Part shown: piece by piece, positions 10,819 through 22,301 of the stretch | Layout: each line of letters begins with the position of its first letter | Position numbering within the stretch: position 1 is the first letter of the stretch | Assembly: GCA_018340375.1 (NCBI GenBank) | Contig: JAFFJZ010000013.1 | Coordinates: 3,140,501-3,204,500, forward strand | DNA length: 64,000 nucleotides | Direction: 5' to 3' | Source of the DNA: Gonatopus flavifemur | Lineage: Eukaryota; Arthropoda; Insecta; Hymenoptera; Dryinidae | The notes under the pieces: model-generated | The model's database searches: none | What the model saw: the letters and a program-made list of their open reading frames with translations, nothing else | What the model was told of the DNA's origin: nothing | Made by a program: the position numbers and the translations under genes

Positions 10819-13800
10819 ATGGCAACCGCATCGAAATGTTTTTCGTGTAACAAAATAGTACAGAAAAATGAAATTCCGCAACATGAATGCCTGAAAGAAC
10901 ATCATTCGTTCATAATTAGTGATATTACAGGATATATTCATCCACAAAGAGGTATAATAATATTTTCGTAGTATTTACAACATCTGTTTGTTATTTTTGC
11001 AATTATAATGTTTGATTTTTTGTTGCTTAGAAAATGGTGATATTCTGGTCAAAGTTCGGCACGGTGAGAAAACAGTTATGATGTACATGTCAAAAAATCT
11101 TGGTACTTCTGGGTGTAAAAAACCGAACCTTTTGAAAATTAGAGATACATGTGACAGTACGATCTCAAATAATCCAGGATTTTCAGAAAAAGTCGTGCAT
11201 GTGCCATATCATGATGCAGAACAATCGCTATCTTCATCCTATCAGTCTCATCCTGAAGCAACAAATCCGGATACAGTTCCAAAGAACAAAAAAGCCAAAA
11301 AACAAACCAGGTCCAGATATTCGAAACAGGAAATCGCAAATTTGGAACTTTTAATCAATGAAGTACAAAAATTTAGATGTCTTTATGACATTACGTTACC
11401 TTCTAAACTTCGAGGACCAAAAAATACAGGTCCTGCGTGGGCGAAAATTGCCTCTACTTTACAAAGTAATTCTCGATTATTGTATTTTAACGATTATTGT
11501 ACCTGTAATAGTTGAGAATTTGGTTCTAGTTTTAATTTTGTCCATGTTCAAATGTTGAAATATTTCTTTTCTTGAGTAGTACCAAACTGGACAATTGAAG
11601 TATATAAAAGTAAATGGAAAAATCTCAGGGATACATTCCGAAGGATAATGAATGCTTCGCAACTTCCAAGTGGAGCTGAAACACCCTCGACGGAAGACTT
11701 GGAAGAAGTAAATAATTGGCCATTCTTGAATCATTTAATGTTTTTACGCACAATTGAAGAACAACCAATGTAAGTATCTCTTCATCAGAAACTTCCAAAA
11801 CAAACTGAGTATAACACAAATTATCCAAAGACAGATCAAGTTACGTTTCAAAGTTCATGAAGCTTCATTTTCAGATTTAAAAATACAATGTTTTTAAATG
11901 AAAGTAATAAATCCCACAATGGTACCCGCATAGCACAACAATTCACAAAGAGTTTACTATTAATTCACCCAAGACTATAAGAATTCAAAATGAAGATTGA
12001 ATGATGTATTGAACATTTTTTTAAATTTTTTTTGTGTTTTTTTTTGTGAGGGTGCATATCGTTTCCAGATGATACCAGTAAACCATTTGGGTTATGATAG
12101 TAGTAATTAGTTCATTAAGAAGTTTTTGGTTTATAATAGAATCAATGAGTTTATAATGAAGTATCGTTGAAGTCAATATACCATAAATATTTTTTGGAAT
12201 ATCCTTGTGAATTCATTTTGAATTCAAAGAACTGACAATAACCACGTGTTCCCTGTCATAGCAGATACTGTTGTACTATTTGGGTTGGTATTTTATAAAA
12301 TATCTTACAATGAGATTGATAATTTATTTTCGAGGATATCTACTAACGAAACTCCTCACTTTATGTTTTACAGTTTGAAGATGAAGCTTTATGTACACTT
12401 TGTATTATACTTTGCCCGTTTGGGACACTTTGAATCTGTTTACTTGAATGCAAGAATCAATTATCATTGATTAAAAATTCCAATCAAATGAATTGAAATC
12501 ATCGCATCAGAAATAGTAGTTACAGATCCGAAACTATCACCTGTACTCACACAGGAGCCTTCCGAAGTAGCTGATCTAAGTGATGCGGATAACTTCTCAA
12601 CCAATCAGGAAGCTAGAAAAGTGATCCAGATCACATGAATCAGCTACTTCGGAAAGCTCCCATGACACACCGCCTTGCTGAAAAAATTCTATAGAAAACT
12701 ACAGGTTACTACAGAAAAACCTATACTTTACTATAGAATATGGATAGTTTCCAATGAGCGTTATGAATCGGTAATCCACTAATAACGTATAGTTTTCAAT
12801 CGGTAAATCAATGTGAATCTGTAGTTTTCGATGGTTTGTGTGGTTGTGAATAAGAATATAACTTTTCGATAGCAACAGTGCTTAAGGGCCATGGAGCTCT
12901 GAAAGATCGAGCAAAATTTTGCTACTTACTTTTTCTAAAACTAAGCGACAAATAAAAATGTTTAATATGCAATGATGGAGCATATTGCCCAGATTAGACT
13001 TTGAATATAAATTGAAAGTCAAAAGGAATATCTAAACATAAAAGAAAACAAGTTATGAAAATTATTGACATTTGTAGGTTATTATGTTTATAATTCTTTG
13101 CATAATTTTCAGGAATATTTTCCAGATTCAATCAAATATTCAAAATCTAATCTTGGCACTGTGTTTCATTACTGCACATTAAAAATCTTTATTTACTGCT
13201 TAGTTTTTGAGAAAGTACGTAGCAAAATTTTGACCATTTTTCTGGAGCTCCATGGACCTTAATAGTTCTCAATGGTATGGTTTTTTTCAATAGTTTTCTA
13301 TAGTGGATTTTCACACTATTACGAACTATTGTTATGATATAGTTTCTTACTCATTCAACACTTTACGTACGATACAAAACTATGAATCCATATTGACTTA
13401 CCGATTGAAAAGTATAGATGAATAGTGAATTACCGATTCAAAACGCTCATTGAAAACCATTGCTTTTTTCAATAGTTGTCTATGAAAAATTTTCTGCAGG
13501 GCGGTACATGTATGGGAACATTTAATACGTACATGTCTTCACATGTATGTACTGTTACATCCATGTGAGTCACGTCTGTGTTTGAGATTTGTTACCCCTG
13601 ATCAGAAATGAATTACTTTCATGTGTTATTTCAATTCAATTCCAGTGAAGAACACTCAAATTTAAAAGGTAACCTCGAAAATACTTTTGAGAACATAAAT
13701 TCACAAATCAACATTGAACCACGAATCAGCATTGAACGGAGTTTCGAGAACGCCGGAAAAAACAGTATAAGCCAAAGAGCATGCAAGCAAATTCCTGTGC

Positions 13801-14078
13801 TACAAGACAAAATGAATTTTAACAGCACGAAAAGTAGAAATAAAAGGCAGAACGATGACGCTGAAATGAACGATGCCATTGGAAAATTAGTTAAAGCTGT
13901 AGAATCAACACCGCCAACACCCCAGATTATTTTCCCTGAAATCCCAAAGCCTGATGCGATTGACGGTTTTTTCACATACATTAAGCCAAAAATATTGAAG
14001 TTGTCGAACAAAAAAAAGGATAAATTGTTGGCAGATTTCTTACTTGCTATAAATGAACTGGATAGTGATGAAAATTAG
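10819..14078 (+). CDS. MADF-BESS DNA-binding protein of Harbinger
   Basis: Four exons give an open 396-aa protein: 10819-10951, 11031-11465, 11580-11769 and 13646-14078. Every intron starts GT and ends AG, and the phases agree (133+435+190+433 nt = 397 codons with stop). Exon 1 carries a CFSCNK..H..C cluster. Exons 2-3 encode a MADF (Myb/SANT-like) domain: LINEVQKFRCLYD, then AWAKIA, then WKNLRDTF and WPFLNHLMFL. Exon 4 ends with a BESS motif (DGFFTYIKPKILKLSNKKKD). PIF/Harbinger elements need such a partner to bind the ends and import the transposase into the nucleus. The third intron (1.9 kb) hosts two nested MITEs. No break is seen. A domesticated host gene is the alternative. Confidence 0.8.
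12554..12660. repeat. Inverted repeat in intron 3
   Basis: GGAGCCTTCCGAAGTAGCTG pairs with CAGCTACTTCGGAAAGCTCC across about 63 bp. It is a hairpin-forming MITE-like sequence. Confidence 0.75.
12670..13504. repeat. Foldback MITE, interrupted
   Basis: The left end CCGCCTTGCTGAAAAAATTC pairs with the right end (reverse complement CCGCCCTGCAGAAAATTTTT). Inner arms with repeated ATAGTTTTC/GAAAACTAT words also pair. A second palindromic element (12886-13258) is inserted in its middle. Confidence 0.75.
12886..13258. repeat. TTAA-flanked MITE (piggyBac-like)
   Basis: It is flanked by TTAA at 12882-12885 and 13259-13262. The termini GGGCCATGGAGCTC and GAGCTCCATGGACC are inverted, and inner blocks (AGCAAAATTTTGCTAC / GTAGCAAAATTTTG) pair too. 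TTAA duplication is the hallmark of piggyBac insertion, so this is probably a non-autonomous piggyBac-type element. Confidence 0.75.
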
Positions 14079-15152
14079 ATGATTATTATATGTATAAGCG
14101 ATGTGATTGGGAAAGTGCGCATACAAATGTTATATGCTGGTTTTTTTGTACACTTGTTCTTGTTTGATACAACTTTCCTAGAGTTTAAAATACAAAATTC
14201 TTTTTTCCTTTCTATCTTACTATTTATGAAATTGAAACTTTTTGTGTTGAAGTGTAACAGTATTTGCTTTGCCATCGAAGTGCAATATATTTTAAGCAAT
14301 TCTGTTGAATTAATATAATTCTTGAAGAGTTTCAAGAAGACTTCGATCCGTCAGACATCAAATTTTTCGAATAAGTCTCATAGAATGTTAAGGAAACTAG
14401 TAAATGTCCAACAAATCGAATTCTTTTTGAAATTCTTCAAGAACTCTTTGCATTCTAAAACAGTTATTTGTAATTCTTGTATGCTACCTAAAGTTTAATT
14501 ATATTTATAGTGTCTGTGATCTTGCGAAAGCTGTACTTGATGAAGTACAAAATATTTCTAAGTAATATTTCAAAGTATTAAATCTGTATCCTCATGATTT
14601 ATCGTACCTGATTAATTAATATCAGATATATGTTGTGTCAAGTGGATATTGTATTATTCCTTTTATTATGTGCATTATTCAAAGGAAAGTTGAAGGTTAC
14701 TTCAAGTCTAAATCTTAAAAGGTCTATAAGTTGAGTTATTCATCCACGATTTCTGTTGTAAGGATATGATTTCCATGTAAAAACGTTTCCATAAAAATGT
14801 TAATTACGTTTTATTTCTTATAATTTTGGTTTGGATGTACAAGTACTTTAATGAAAAAAGAACATATTTTACTAAGTAAGATTTAAATAATAGTTTCTTA
14901 AATAGATTTCCAGTTCTTACAGTTTAAATATGAAAAAAGAACATCAAAGCTTATGGAATTGTAGATAACGGTTATTTGGGATTGTCAGCATTCGCGATTA
15001 TATGAAACTGTACCCTATAAGATTTCTCATTTCAATAATTATTATATTTCATAAAATATGATCAGATCATTTATGAACAGTTCCGAAATAATATAATTTT
15101 TCTTGACATTTCCATGATCGTTTGATTCTGCAAAACATGTCTTAATTGATCC
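14079..15152. other. Non-coding region 3' of the MADF-BESS gene
   Basis: No gene is recognised. It is AT-rich and probably includes the 3' untranslated region of the MADF-BESS gene and Harbinger filler. Confidence 0.5.
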
Positions 15153-15271
15153 CCCTACTGTAAATTCCCAGTTAGTTCGCATGGGTTTTCCCAAATTCGC
15201 ATGGGAATTTACCGAATTCGCATGCGAATTTGGGAAAACCCATGCGAACTAACTGGGAATTTACAGTAGGG
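15153..15271. repeat. Near-perfect palindromic MITE
   Basis: The arms of about 50 bp are perfect complements (outer ends CCCTACTGTAAATTCCCAG / CTGGGAATTTACAGTAGGG), with a loop of about 15 nt. The lack of mismatches suggests a young insertion. Confidence 0.92.
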
Positions 15272-15376
15272 CCTATAAATTAACCATTCCAATAAACAGG
15301 AGTGCAGGCGTTTCAAAAGACCGGTAACGGCCCTTCCGCAGCAACGCAGGACCATCAACGGCCCATCGGAATGCCA

Positions 15377-16362
15377 CCCTGGTTGAAAGAACCCATTGAT
15401 TCTGACCAATTTTCATTGAATTACAATCAAATGTTGACAATGTTTCAACCAAATCTCACCAGTGATTTTTCAATGATATTTGGTCAGAACTTTCATGTGA
15501 ATCTCGTTGAATCTGGCCGAATCTCACTAAATTATCTCACCCATCTAGTCATCTTACTTGTTCAATCAAACTTGAACAATCTTTTGACCAAATCCCATTG
15601 AATTTCATTTTTCAGATTCAATGGATTCTTTTAAAGGGTTATATGGGTTTCAGAACCAAAAAAATTAGGCTCATTTTCTGGATTTTTTTTTACATATACG
15701 AAATGCAAGTTGTTGCTTGAAATTTAGAGTACATTCAGAGTAACCTCTGAACAATATTCCGCCAAATTTGCAAAATACAATTCTGAGAATTGACCTAGTT
15801 ATAACCATTTTTTGGAGAAATTTTGGAAAGAAACTTTTGTCAAGATTTCTCGAAATCTACTCAACCGATCTTGATGAAATTTTACACAGGTCTTCGAGAT
15901 ACAATTCACAAGGACTTGGACGAAGGATTTATTTCTTTTTTTTTTCAATTGCAGCTATTTTGTTCGTTTAAAAATGTAGTGCAAATTTAACCGAAATTTT
16001 CATTTTCTTGTAAAAACGTCTATCAAAAATCCAATTTTTACTTGTTCTTTTTTTTCTTTGTCCAAGTTCTAGTTTATGGTCTCAAGTAAAACACGGATTT
16101 TTGTTTTTTCATTTTGGATGATCCTATCATGAGTTCTGTTGTCAACGCAAATGCACGTTTTTTCCGAAAGGTCATCGGAAATGACATCGCAATGTCGATG
16201 TTTCAAGTCTTTTTCTACGAAAATTTCAGAAATCCTTCGTCAAGTGTGTATCTTTGAGACAGTGAACAGTTTGAATGAAATATTTTGTTTTACATGGAAA
16301 AAGAATTGTCAAAAATAGGCCGTTTCCTCACCGAGGAAACCCATGCAACCCCTTAACCAGGG
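15377..16362. repeat. MITE, CCCTGGTT type, split by another MITE
   Basis: The left end is CCCTGGTTGAAAGAACCC. The right end (15600-15630 plus 16353-16362) reads, as reverse complement, CCCTGGTTAAAAGAATCC. The right end is recognisable only once the TTAA-flanked block 15635-16352 is treated as an insertion. Confidence 0.75.
15635..16352. repeat. TTAA-flanked insertion (piggyBac-like MITE)
   Basis: TTAA at 15631-15634 and 16353-16356 flanks inverted termini AGGGTTATATGGGTTTC and GAAACCCATGCAACCCC. The 718-bp interior is AT-rich without a gene. It is inserted in the right terminal repeat of the 15377-16362 MITE. Confidence 0.75.
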
Positions 16363-17862
16363 CAGTGATCATTGTTTACAGAGATTTCAATTACTGTCCA
16401 TTCTGTCAGCAATTGCAGTAGCTTGCCAAGGAATCTCTCCTTCTTCATCAAAATAGCGACAAAATTCGTCCCTGACATATTTTGCTACCTTGGTACTATT
16501 CTTGTCATCCAGGAAATGTCCTCTCAATCCTAGACGCACAGCTGATTCGTTCATGAATGCTCTCCATTGTCCAGGGTAAAAATTCCCTTGCGTATCTTCA
16601 CGATCTACCATTGTCTTTTCTATGTAATGTTCCCTTTCCGAATGGTAACTACCAAGCCAGTTATGGAGGCATACAATTGCTTTCACAATATCACGCGCTA
16701 CCTCAACCTTGCACTCTATCGGTTTCCGAAGAATTCGCCACTGACTTACAATTATACCGAAAGCGTTTTCAATTACTCGACGAGAACGTGATAATCTGTA
16801 ATTGAAAATTTCTTTTTCTCTCGACAATCCCTGTCTCCCTGGATACGGACGCATCATGTATGAAGACAATGGGAACGCCTCATCGCCTACAAACACATAC
16901 GGGAGACTAGGACCATCCTCGTATAATGGTTCCGGTGGGGGAAGATTCATAAATCCTGTTTCTAAATGACGTCCTATTGATCCTTGTCGAAAAATTCCTG
17001 CATCTCCTCGTCTACCACATGCTCCGATGTCAACGCATCGAAACAAATATTTAGCATCACAAACTGCCATCAAAACGATGCTGTGGTACCCTTTATAATT
17101 GTAATACTGGGAACCTGCATGAGGAGGGCACTGAAACACAGTTATGATACCATTTTAAAACGAATAAAATGCCCTGTTTTGCATACATGATAATAGTTTT
17201 TGTAAACAAAGCATTGAATGATGAATTGATGATTTTCTATCAAGACGTACTTTCGAAAAGTTATTTACATTCCACTTCAGACATTTTTTCCACCTCAATT
17301 ACGAAATTTTTCAAATTTATCCATCAACTTACAGATCTTGATCACAGGATTTCATGATAATTGATTATTCATCATTCTCTTCAATGATGATATTGCCAAG
17401 AAAACATTGATTGGAAACAATTCGACTTTCTGATAATAAATTGTAACTCGATCTTAAAAATTTTGCAAAATTAGCTCCTCATTAAAAAACACATTACTGA
17501 ACATGGTTACTTCTAAAAAATCATAATTTTTCGCCAAACATTCAAGTATTTACAATTTACTGGGAACAAATGGATCCGTTGTGATCAATCAATGCAAATT
17601 ACAAAAGTGATCAATATAAATGTAAAGTAAAAGGTGAAAATTTTCGAGTCCGCCAAATATATATTAATATATTTTATGTCAATTTTTTAAAGCAAACAAA
17701 GCTTTCGTAATAACACAATGAACTTGCAGTTCTCCGAGATACGTAAAAGACATTACTTCTGTATATAAAACATATATCACAAAAGATATCTCTTGTACGT
17801 GCCCAAGCGACATCTTTCAGATATCTAAGAATATTGGTCAAAATAAAGCGTACAACAACCCA

Positions 17863-17930
17863 AGTAGCACCCGAACGTTGTATACATACTATGAACGTGC
17901 ATAGTACGTATACAACATTTTTTTGCTACT
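17863..17930. repeat. Hairpin in transposase intron
   Basis: AACGTTGTATACATACTATG pairs with CATAGTACGTATACAACA, bounded by GTAGCA / TGCTAC. Loop about 6 nt. Confidence 0.75.
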
Positions 17931-18242
17931 AGGAATGCTCTAAAAGCATGCAGATCGTGGAAAATGGGACAGATTCGCACTGTTTGCCCGCTTTTCGCAC
18001 ATCCTTGCACGCTTTACTTTTACCAGCGACATGTCTTGTCGCTTCATCAAGTAGATGTCTAAAACTTTTCAAATTTAGTTATGACATAGATTAGATATCT
18101 ATGAATGATTTGGTATTTTATGAATGATGAAAAGATATCTTTCGGAATTCGAAGACATCTTTTACATATCTGATGGATATTGTTCCATTTTTGGGGATAA
18201 AAAATACAAGCACAGAAATTATTTTCTAAATTTTTCAATTAA

Positions 18243-18453
18243 CCCGCATCCGTCCCTCGTATCAATTTGATACATTTTCCAATTTTGTTCGGATCTATAT
18301 CAACGAATCTATTCATCCAATTATGAAACTCTTGATATGTTATAAGAAATAAGTCGAAGATTGAAATCTCATGGTATGCAGAGGTTTGCGTTGTGTGCAT
18401 CAGTTTATACAGAAAGAAAGAAATTTAGTGGACAAAATGAGGACGGATGCGAG
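18243..18453. repeat. TTAA-flanked MITE (piggyBac-like)
   Basis: TTAA at 18239-18242 and 18454-18457 flanks inverted ends CCCGCATCCGTCC and GGACGGATGCGAG. CC-starting ends next to TTAA fit piggyBac. There is no coding capacity. Confidence 0.85.
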
Positions 18454-19151
18454 TTAAATCAACTTTGGCGTTGAGAAGACTATGCTTGTGAAAAGAAATC
18501 TTCAAAATGATTCCTTCTCATTAAAATAAAATTTTTCCAATCAGAAATGTGCAGATTTTGAATTAGCTGTTTGAGAATTCAATTATTCTAAATAAGTTTG
18601 AATCACTTTTAATCAGAGATTTGCACCATCAATCGTTTTGAATGATTTCTTTTTTACAGAGATTAAATCATTAGTATTCTATATGATATTCTTAAAACAT
18701 CATAAAGACGTTTATAGTCGAGATCAAAGATCACTTAGCATCACGAACATGATTTTGAGAGTATTTTATAAGAAATATTTGAACATATTTACTGAATTCC
18801 TTACATCGATTTCAATATGTCTTCCATCGATGGCTCCACAACAATGAGGAAAGTTCCATGTATTTTCAAAATCTGAAGCTATTCTTCTCCATATACTTTC
18901 CGTGCAAGGCGCTAAAACCAGGGGTTGCAGAACTTCCCAAATGACATTGCAGGTTTCTTTAATGATACATGAAACTGTAGGTTGTGTGTAGGAGAATATT
19001 CACCTCTTTCTTCAACCAAGGGTTCCGCGTTCCGTTTTCCGCGTGATTTTCGCTCCATGTGACTCGGGCCTAACGTAATATATAGAAGTCTGTGGCTGCA
19101 TGTGACACCGGCTTGAGACCCGCATTGAGGTCACGGTGTGAGAAATATAGG

Positions 19152-19335
19152 CCCAGATAGCAAAATTTGGGAAAAAGCATCTTTTTTGGATCATTCACGA
19201 ATTCAAAAAAAAATTCTCGAAATGTCAGTGAAATTGAGTTCTTGGAGAACCCAATGAAAACTGCATAGCTCGGAATGAATTCTCCAGGAGTCCTATTTCA
19301 CTGACATTTGAAGGATTCTTTTTTTGCTATCTGGG
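19152..19335. repeat. MITE with CCCAGATAGCAAAA ends
   Basis: CCCAGATAGCAAAA at the left and TTTTTGCTATCTGGG at the right are inverted. Inner blocks AATGTCAGTGAAAT / ATTTCACTGACATT also pair. A diverged partial relative ends near 22572 (TTTTGCTATCTAGG). Confidence 0.85.
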
Positions 19336-19527
19336 AGGGTAGCACCTCATAATCCCGAACGATCATAATCCCGCCTTGTGTTCAACATCTGCGAATCCTA
19401 GTAATAATATTTAGTAACAGCCAAACAGAACAATTGACGCTCAGTCATTGAGCTCCATAATATACTGGAGTGCGCGGATGGGTGCCAAATCAACGGAACC
19501 ATTGATTGGAAAGAGACAGATGTATGA

Positions 19528-19698
19528 TGTATGATCTTTTTGCCGAAAACGTTTTTTGCCGAATACACTGTAATTTGACAATCGATAGTCACCTCTAGAC
19601 ATCACCAGGAGATTTCGTAGTGATTTCTAGAAATGACTAGCGATTGTCGAATTACGTGTATTCGGCGAAAAACTTTTTCGGCAAAAAGACCCCCTACC
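19528..19698. repeat. hAT-like MITE family A, copy 1
   Basis: This palindromic element ends CTTTTTGCCGAAAACG / CGGCAAAAAGACCCCCTACC, flanked by the 8-bp repeat ATGTATGA (19520-19527 and 19699-19706). The left terminal GGTAGGGGGT is eroded. Two further copies lie at 26671-26827 and 48680-48830. The 8-bp target duplication fits the hAT superfamily. Confidence 0.85.
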
Positions 19699-19770
19699 AT
19701 GTATGATGTGTTATCCTTTCCAACTGACGGTTTCGTTGATACGGTTTTTCGTTGATTTGGCTCCCATCCG

Positions 19771-19994
19771 AGTGCGCACTCCCCCAGATATTCAATAGAA
19801 ATTCTTCGTCAGAGAGAGGAAGAAGGAGTGAATGTGTGAAAGAGATCGCGTTACCCTTTCAACTACTACCTTCGCTACAAACATCATGAAAATCATCGAT
19901 GTTTTCAGCGAAGGTACTACTTTCGTGCAGCTCATTTCCCTCATACTAATGTGTTTCTCTCTCTGACGATAGTTTCCTAGGGAGTGCGCACTCC
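19771..19994. repeat. Foldback unit inside composite element
   Basis: AGTGCGCACTCCCCCAGA at the left and CCTAGGGAGTGCGCACTCC at the right are inverted. TCGTCAGAGAGAGGA / TCTCTCTCTGACGA and ACTACCTTCGCT / AGCGAAGGTACT pair inside. Confidence 0.75.
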
Positions 19995-20298
19995 ATTATA
20001 TCATAGAGCTCAATGCGCTTAGTTGATTCTGGAACACCCCAAATACTATTACCAGGAATCCATTGTTCCCGCAGATGTTGAACGCACGGCCGGAATGCCG
20101 TGATTGATGAAAACCTAGTAATTTCAAGTCACTTCACCAGAAGACACTAGCGTTCAACCAATGACTGACATTCGGGATTATGATCTTCCGGGATTATGAG
20201 GTGCTACCGAAATATAGGTGGTCCAACCTCACCCCCCCCCCCCCCTCGGCCTAGTGTGAACGTGCGTATAAAGCTGATAGTGTTTCCCACTCACCTAT

Positions 20299-20401
20299 AC
20301 TGGCTGCACTCAGTGCGCACTGGATTGTATCTATATCCTTTATTAAGAATACGGGTAAGAGAGAGATAACAAGAGGGCAGTTCGCACCGAGTGCAACCAG
20401 T
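20299..20401. repeat. Inverted-repeat MITE
   Basis: ACTGGCTGCACTCAGTGCGC pairs with the right end (reverse complement ACTGGTTGCACTCGGTGCGA). The loop contains diverged TATCTATATCC / GAGATA words. Confidence 0.75.
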
Positions 20402-20413
20402 GGAGTTCGCTAT

Positions 20414-20528
20414 GAGATTTCATGCTGGTGTTTTTGACGCGGCGATCATTGGATAATAAAGGAACAATGACAGGGCCTCTTTTTTCAACCAATGTGCCAC
20501 CACGTCAAAAACGCCAGCATGAAATCTC
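20414..20528. repeat. Palindromic MITE
   Basis: GAGATTTCATGCTGGTGTTT pairs with AAACGCCAGCATGAAATCTC, followed inward by TTGACG / CGTCAA and CATTGG / CCAATG pairs. Confidence 0.85.
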
Positions 20529-20633
20529 AGCTTAAGACTCAGTTTGCGCCCACCACTTCACCAACACTGTCTAATTTGCAGATGTGTGTGTGTATACCCC
20601 CACTCCGATTCTTTCCTAAAAAATAGTGGATCT

Positions 20634-20859
20634 GGTAGACCGTGATTATCCCGAAAGCGTGTTGGCCCGAAACTTGGTTGAACCGAAAGTTGGAATCCCG
20701 AATGAGAGTAATCCAGAAAGATGACTAAATTTTACTAGTCACGCGCTAATGAAATAAAATGTCACAAAAATTTTCTCGGGATTACTTCTATTCGGCATTT
20801 CAACTTTTGGGCCAACCGAGCGTCGGGCCAACAGGCTTTCGGGATGATCGCGGGCTACC
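20634..20859. repeat. MITE with GGTAGACCGTGATTATCCCG ends
   Basis: The left end GGTAGACCGTGATTATCCCG pairs with the right end (reverse complement GGTAGCCCGCGATCATCCCG). Pairing continues through AAAGCGTGTTGGCCCGA / TCGGGCCAACAGGCTTT. Confidence 0.88.
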
Positions 20860-20923
20860 GGTGGATGTGAGATTACTCACAAATTCAGAGCCCTAGGTGT
20901 ATCAACGCATATGAATCGTGTAA

Positions 20924-21134
20924 AACATAGACATAGTGCATGGACCACTAAGCAGGCCGCCATATTTGAAGCCAAGGAAAGAGATAGCAAGAGGTACAAA
21001 ACATACGCTATCTCTTTTGTATTCATTGTATTATCATTATTTACACAATATGCGCTCTCTCTTCCGTTTCAATAGGCATCACATTTTATGCATCGAATGA
21101 ATGGACGTTAGCGGTCCATGCTCTATGTCTATGG
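20924..21134. repeat. Foldback MITE
   Basis: ACATAGACATAGTGCATGGA pairs with TCCATGCTCTATGTCTATGG. The interior holds AGAGATAGC / GCTATCTCT and other partly paired words. Confidence 0.85.
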
Positions 21135-21235
21135 TGTAAAATATCCCATTTTTGAGTTGGACTATAATTTTTTTCATTCAAAATTCGGAGTTATGCACCT
21201 TCGGGCTTACGGACATTCGGGTCTATTCAAAGGAG

Positions 21236-21551
21236 TAAGAATATCAGGAAGGAGCCTTTTCAGTAATTTACTGGTATGTAGTGAAACGGAAAAATCCATC
21301 TAGTGATCCAGTATTATATAGTGGTTTTCTGAAAATAGCCAATAAGAACTGTTCGCTAACGTAACCTAACCTGCATATAACCTAAAACTAAAATCCATCA
21401 AAGAGTATTACAGATGAATAACCCAAGAAATAACAGAGAATTGAATGTAATTGACTTTTTCGAATACCACATTACATTCGGCAACCATCTTTACTGAACC
21501 ATTTCCGTTTCACTGTGTTACTAAAAAGACTCTTTTCTGATATTCTTACTT
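21236..21551. repeat. Foldback MITE
   Basis: TAAGAATATCAGGAAGGAGC pairs with the right arm (reverse complement AAGAATATCAGAAAAGAGTC). The inner TAGTGAAACGGAAA pairs with TTTCCGTTTCACTG. Flanking CTTCGGGCC words suggest a longer element of about 21195-21600. Confidence 0.75.
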
Positions 21552-21692
21552 GTTTGGTTCTACCGCCCTTCGGGCCTATTCACGTACGGACCAATTGACC
21601 CTTACCTTGCCAAACTATATAAACTGGTATTGTCTGTGGCGGATTTAGAAATGCTTTTCTCTCTCTTCATTCGACGAGTAACAAAAGGATAA

Positions 21693-21968
21693 GGCTGGAG
21701 ACTCACGCTAGCGACTGTTGCGCGCGACACCATTAGAAGGAAGCAGAGGGAAGGTGTTTTCAACTCGGATCCCTGCATTCTTCTAGTAGCTTCGTTCGTT
21801 CTAAGGTGTTCTAAGTTGCCCCAACTTGCACCAAACCAATCAATTCATTTTTATAATTAGAAGAGCCAATCAAAAATATCTGGAGCACGTTGGGGCAACT
21901 CAGAACACCCTAGAACGAACGAAGCTGATGGTGTCGCGTGCGACAGTCGCTAACATGAGTCTCCAGCC
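21693..21968. repeat. Foldback MITE split by a palindromic MITE
   Basis: GGCTGGAGACTCACGCTAGC pairs with the right arm (GCTAACATGAGTCTCCAGCC). GACTGTTGCGCGCGACACCA pairs with TGGTGTCGCGTGCGACAGTC. The element at 21788-21926 sits between the arms. Confidence 0.88.
21788..21926 (+). repeat. MITE family B, copy 1
   Basis: The palindromic ends are AGCTTCGTTCGTTCTAAGG and CCTAGAACGAACGAAGCT. The interior has AAGTTGCCCCAACTTGC.. and GCACGTTGGGGCAACT. A second copy in the opposite orientation lies at 22302-22440. Confidence 0.88.
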
Positions 21969-21975
21969 TGAGAGT

Positions 21976-22088
21976 GTCTTCAAATGGCAGCGATTAGTGA
22001 CGAGCGATACTTTGGACGAAGGGAGAGATCCCATGTGACTTCTCTTTTCAGCTAACGTATCGTCGCTGATCGCTGCCATCTAAAGAGA
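21976..22088. repeat. Palindromic MITE
   Basis: TCTTCAAATGGCAGCGAT pairs with ATCGCTGCCATCTAAAGA. Inner GTGACGAGCGATA pairs imperfectly with the TATCGTCGC side. Confidence 0.78.
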
Positions 22089-22106
22089 CCTTGAAGGTGA
22101 AAATAC

Positions 22107-22216
22107 ATGCGTGCGTTTGTCACATGCGATGGTATTAGATGAAAAGAGAAGTCCTAGGGGAGAACACTTCACCTTCCCTTTCATCTAATGATGTCGCATG
22201 CAGCAAACGCACGCAT
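22107..22216. repeat. Palindromic MITE
   Basis: ATGCGTGCGTTTGTCACATG pairs with the right arm (reverse complement ATGCGTGCGTTTGCTGCATG). Inner CGATGGTATTAGATGAAA pairs with TTTCATCTAATGATGTCG. Confidence 0.85.
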
Positions 22217-22301
22217 ATAATATAAGCTTCACATTACAAGCACTGCTTGTAGCGTTGTCCGTTGAAAAGAGAAGAAGGATTCCTAAGTCCGCTACTATAT
22301 T

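Larger units (their letters stand above)
16387..18990 (-). pseudogene. PIF/Harbinger transposase, 5'-incomplete
   Basis: Two exons splice cleanly. Exon 18805 and upward encodes TVSCIIKETC, WNFPHCCGAIDGRHIEID (first catalytic Asp). It ends at a GTAAG donor (18804). The acceptor TTTCAG precedes 17130, and the second exon runs 17130-16387. That exon begins CPPHAGSQYYNYKGYHS and includes DIGACGRRGDAGIF (second Asp) and SRRVIENAFGII (catalytic Glu). This is a DDE_Tnp_4 nuclease of the HARBI1 type. The frame upstream of about 18990 hits a stop without an ATG, and only about 80 bp remain before the putative element end. The N-terminal third is therefore missing or lies on an unseen exon. The intron contains a TTAA MITE and a hairpin. 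Confidence 0.82.
10529..19070. mobile_element. PIF/Harbinger element, internally expanded
   Basis: A MADF-BESS partner gene (plus) and a DDE_Tnp_4-type transposase (minus) lie convergently, the usual PIF/Harbinger gene pair. Candidate ends are AGGTGCCATTACATGG (from 10529) and, on the opposite strand, GGCCCGAGTCACATGG (from 19070). Each is flanked by TAA (10526-10528, 19071-19073), which fits the 3-bp TWA duplications of this superfamily, but the terminal repeats are short and imperfect. Nested MITEs (12670-13504, 15153-15271, 15377-16362, 18243-18453) account for much of the unusual 8.5-kb length. Confidence 0.6.
19338..20208. repeat. Composite nested foldback element
   Basis: The outer ends GGTAGCACCTCATAATCCCG and CGGGATTATGAGGTGCTACC are complementary. 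Inside, GAGCTCCATAATATACTGGA pairs with TCCATTATATCATAGAGCTC. A palindromic unit with GAGTGCGC and ATGGGTGCCAAATCAACG ends is itself split by the MITE at 19528-19698. It is at least three layers deep. Confidence 0.8.

Noticed and set aside
20231..20245. C14 run as a functional G-quadruplex site
   Set aside because: It is a single homopolymer run, equally likely to be slippage or a sequencing artefact.
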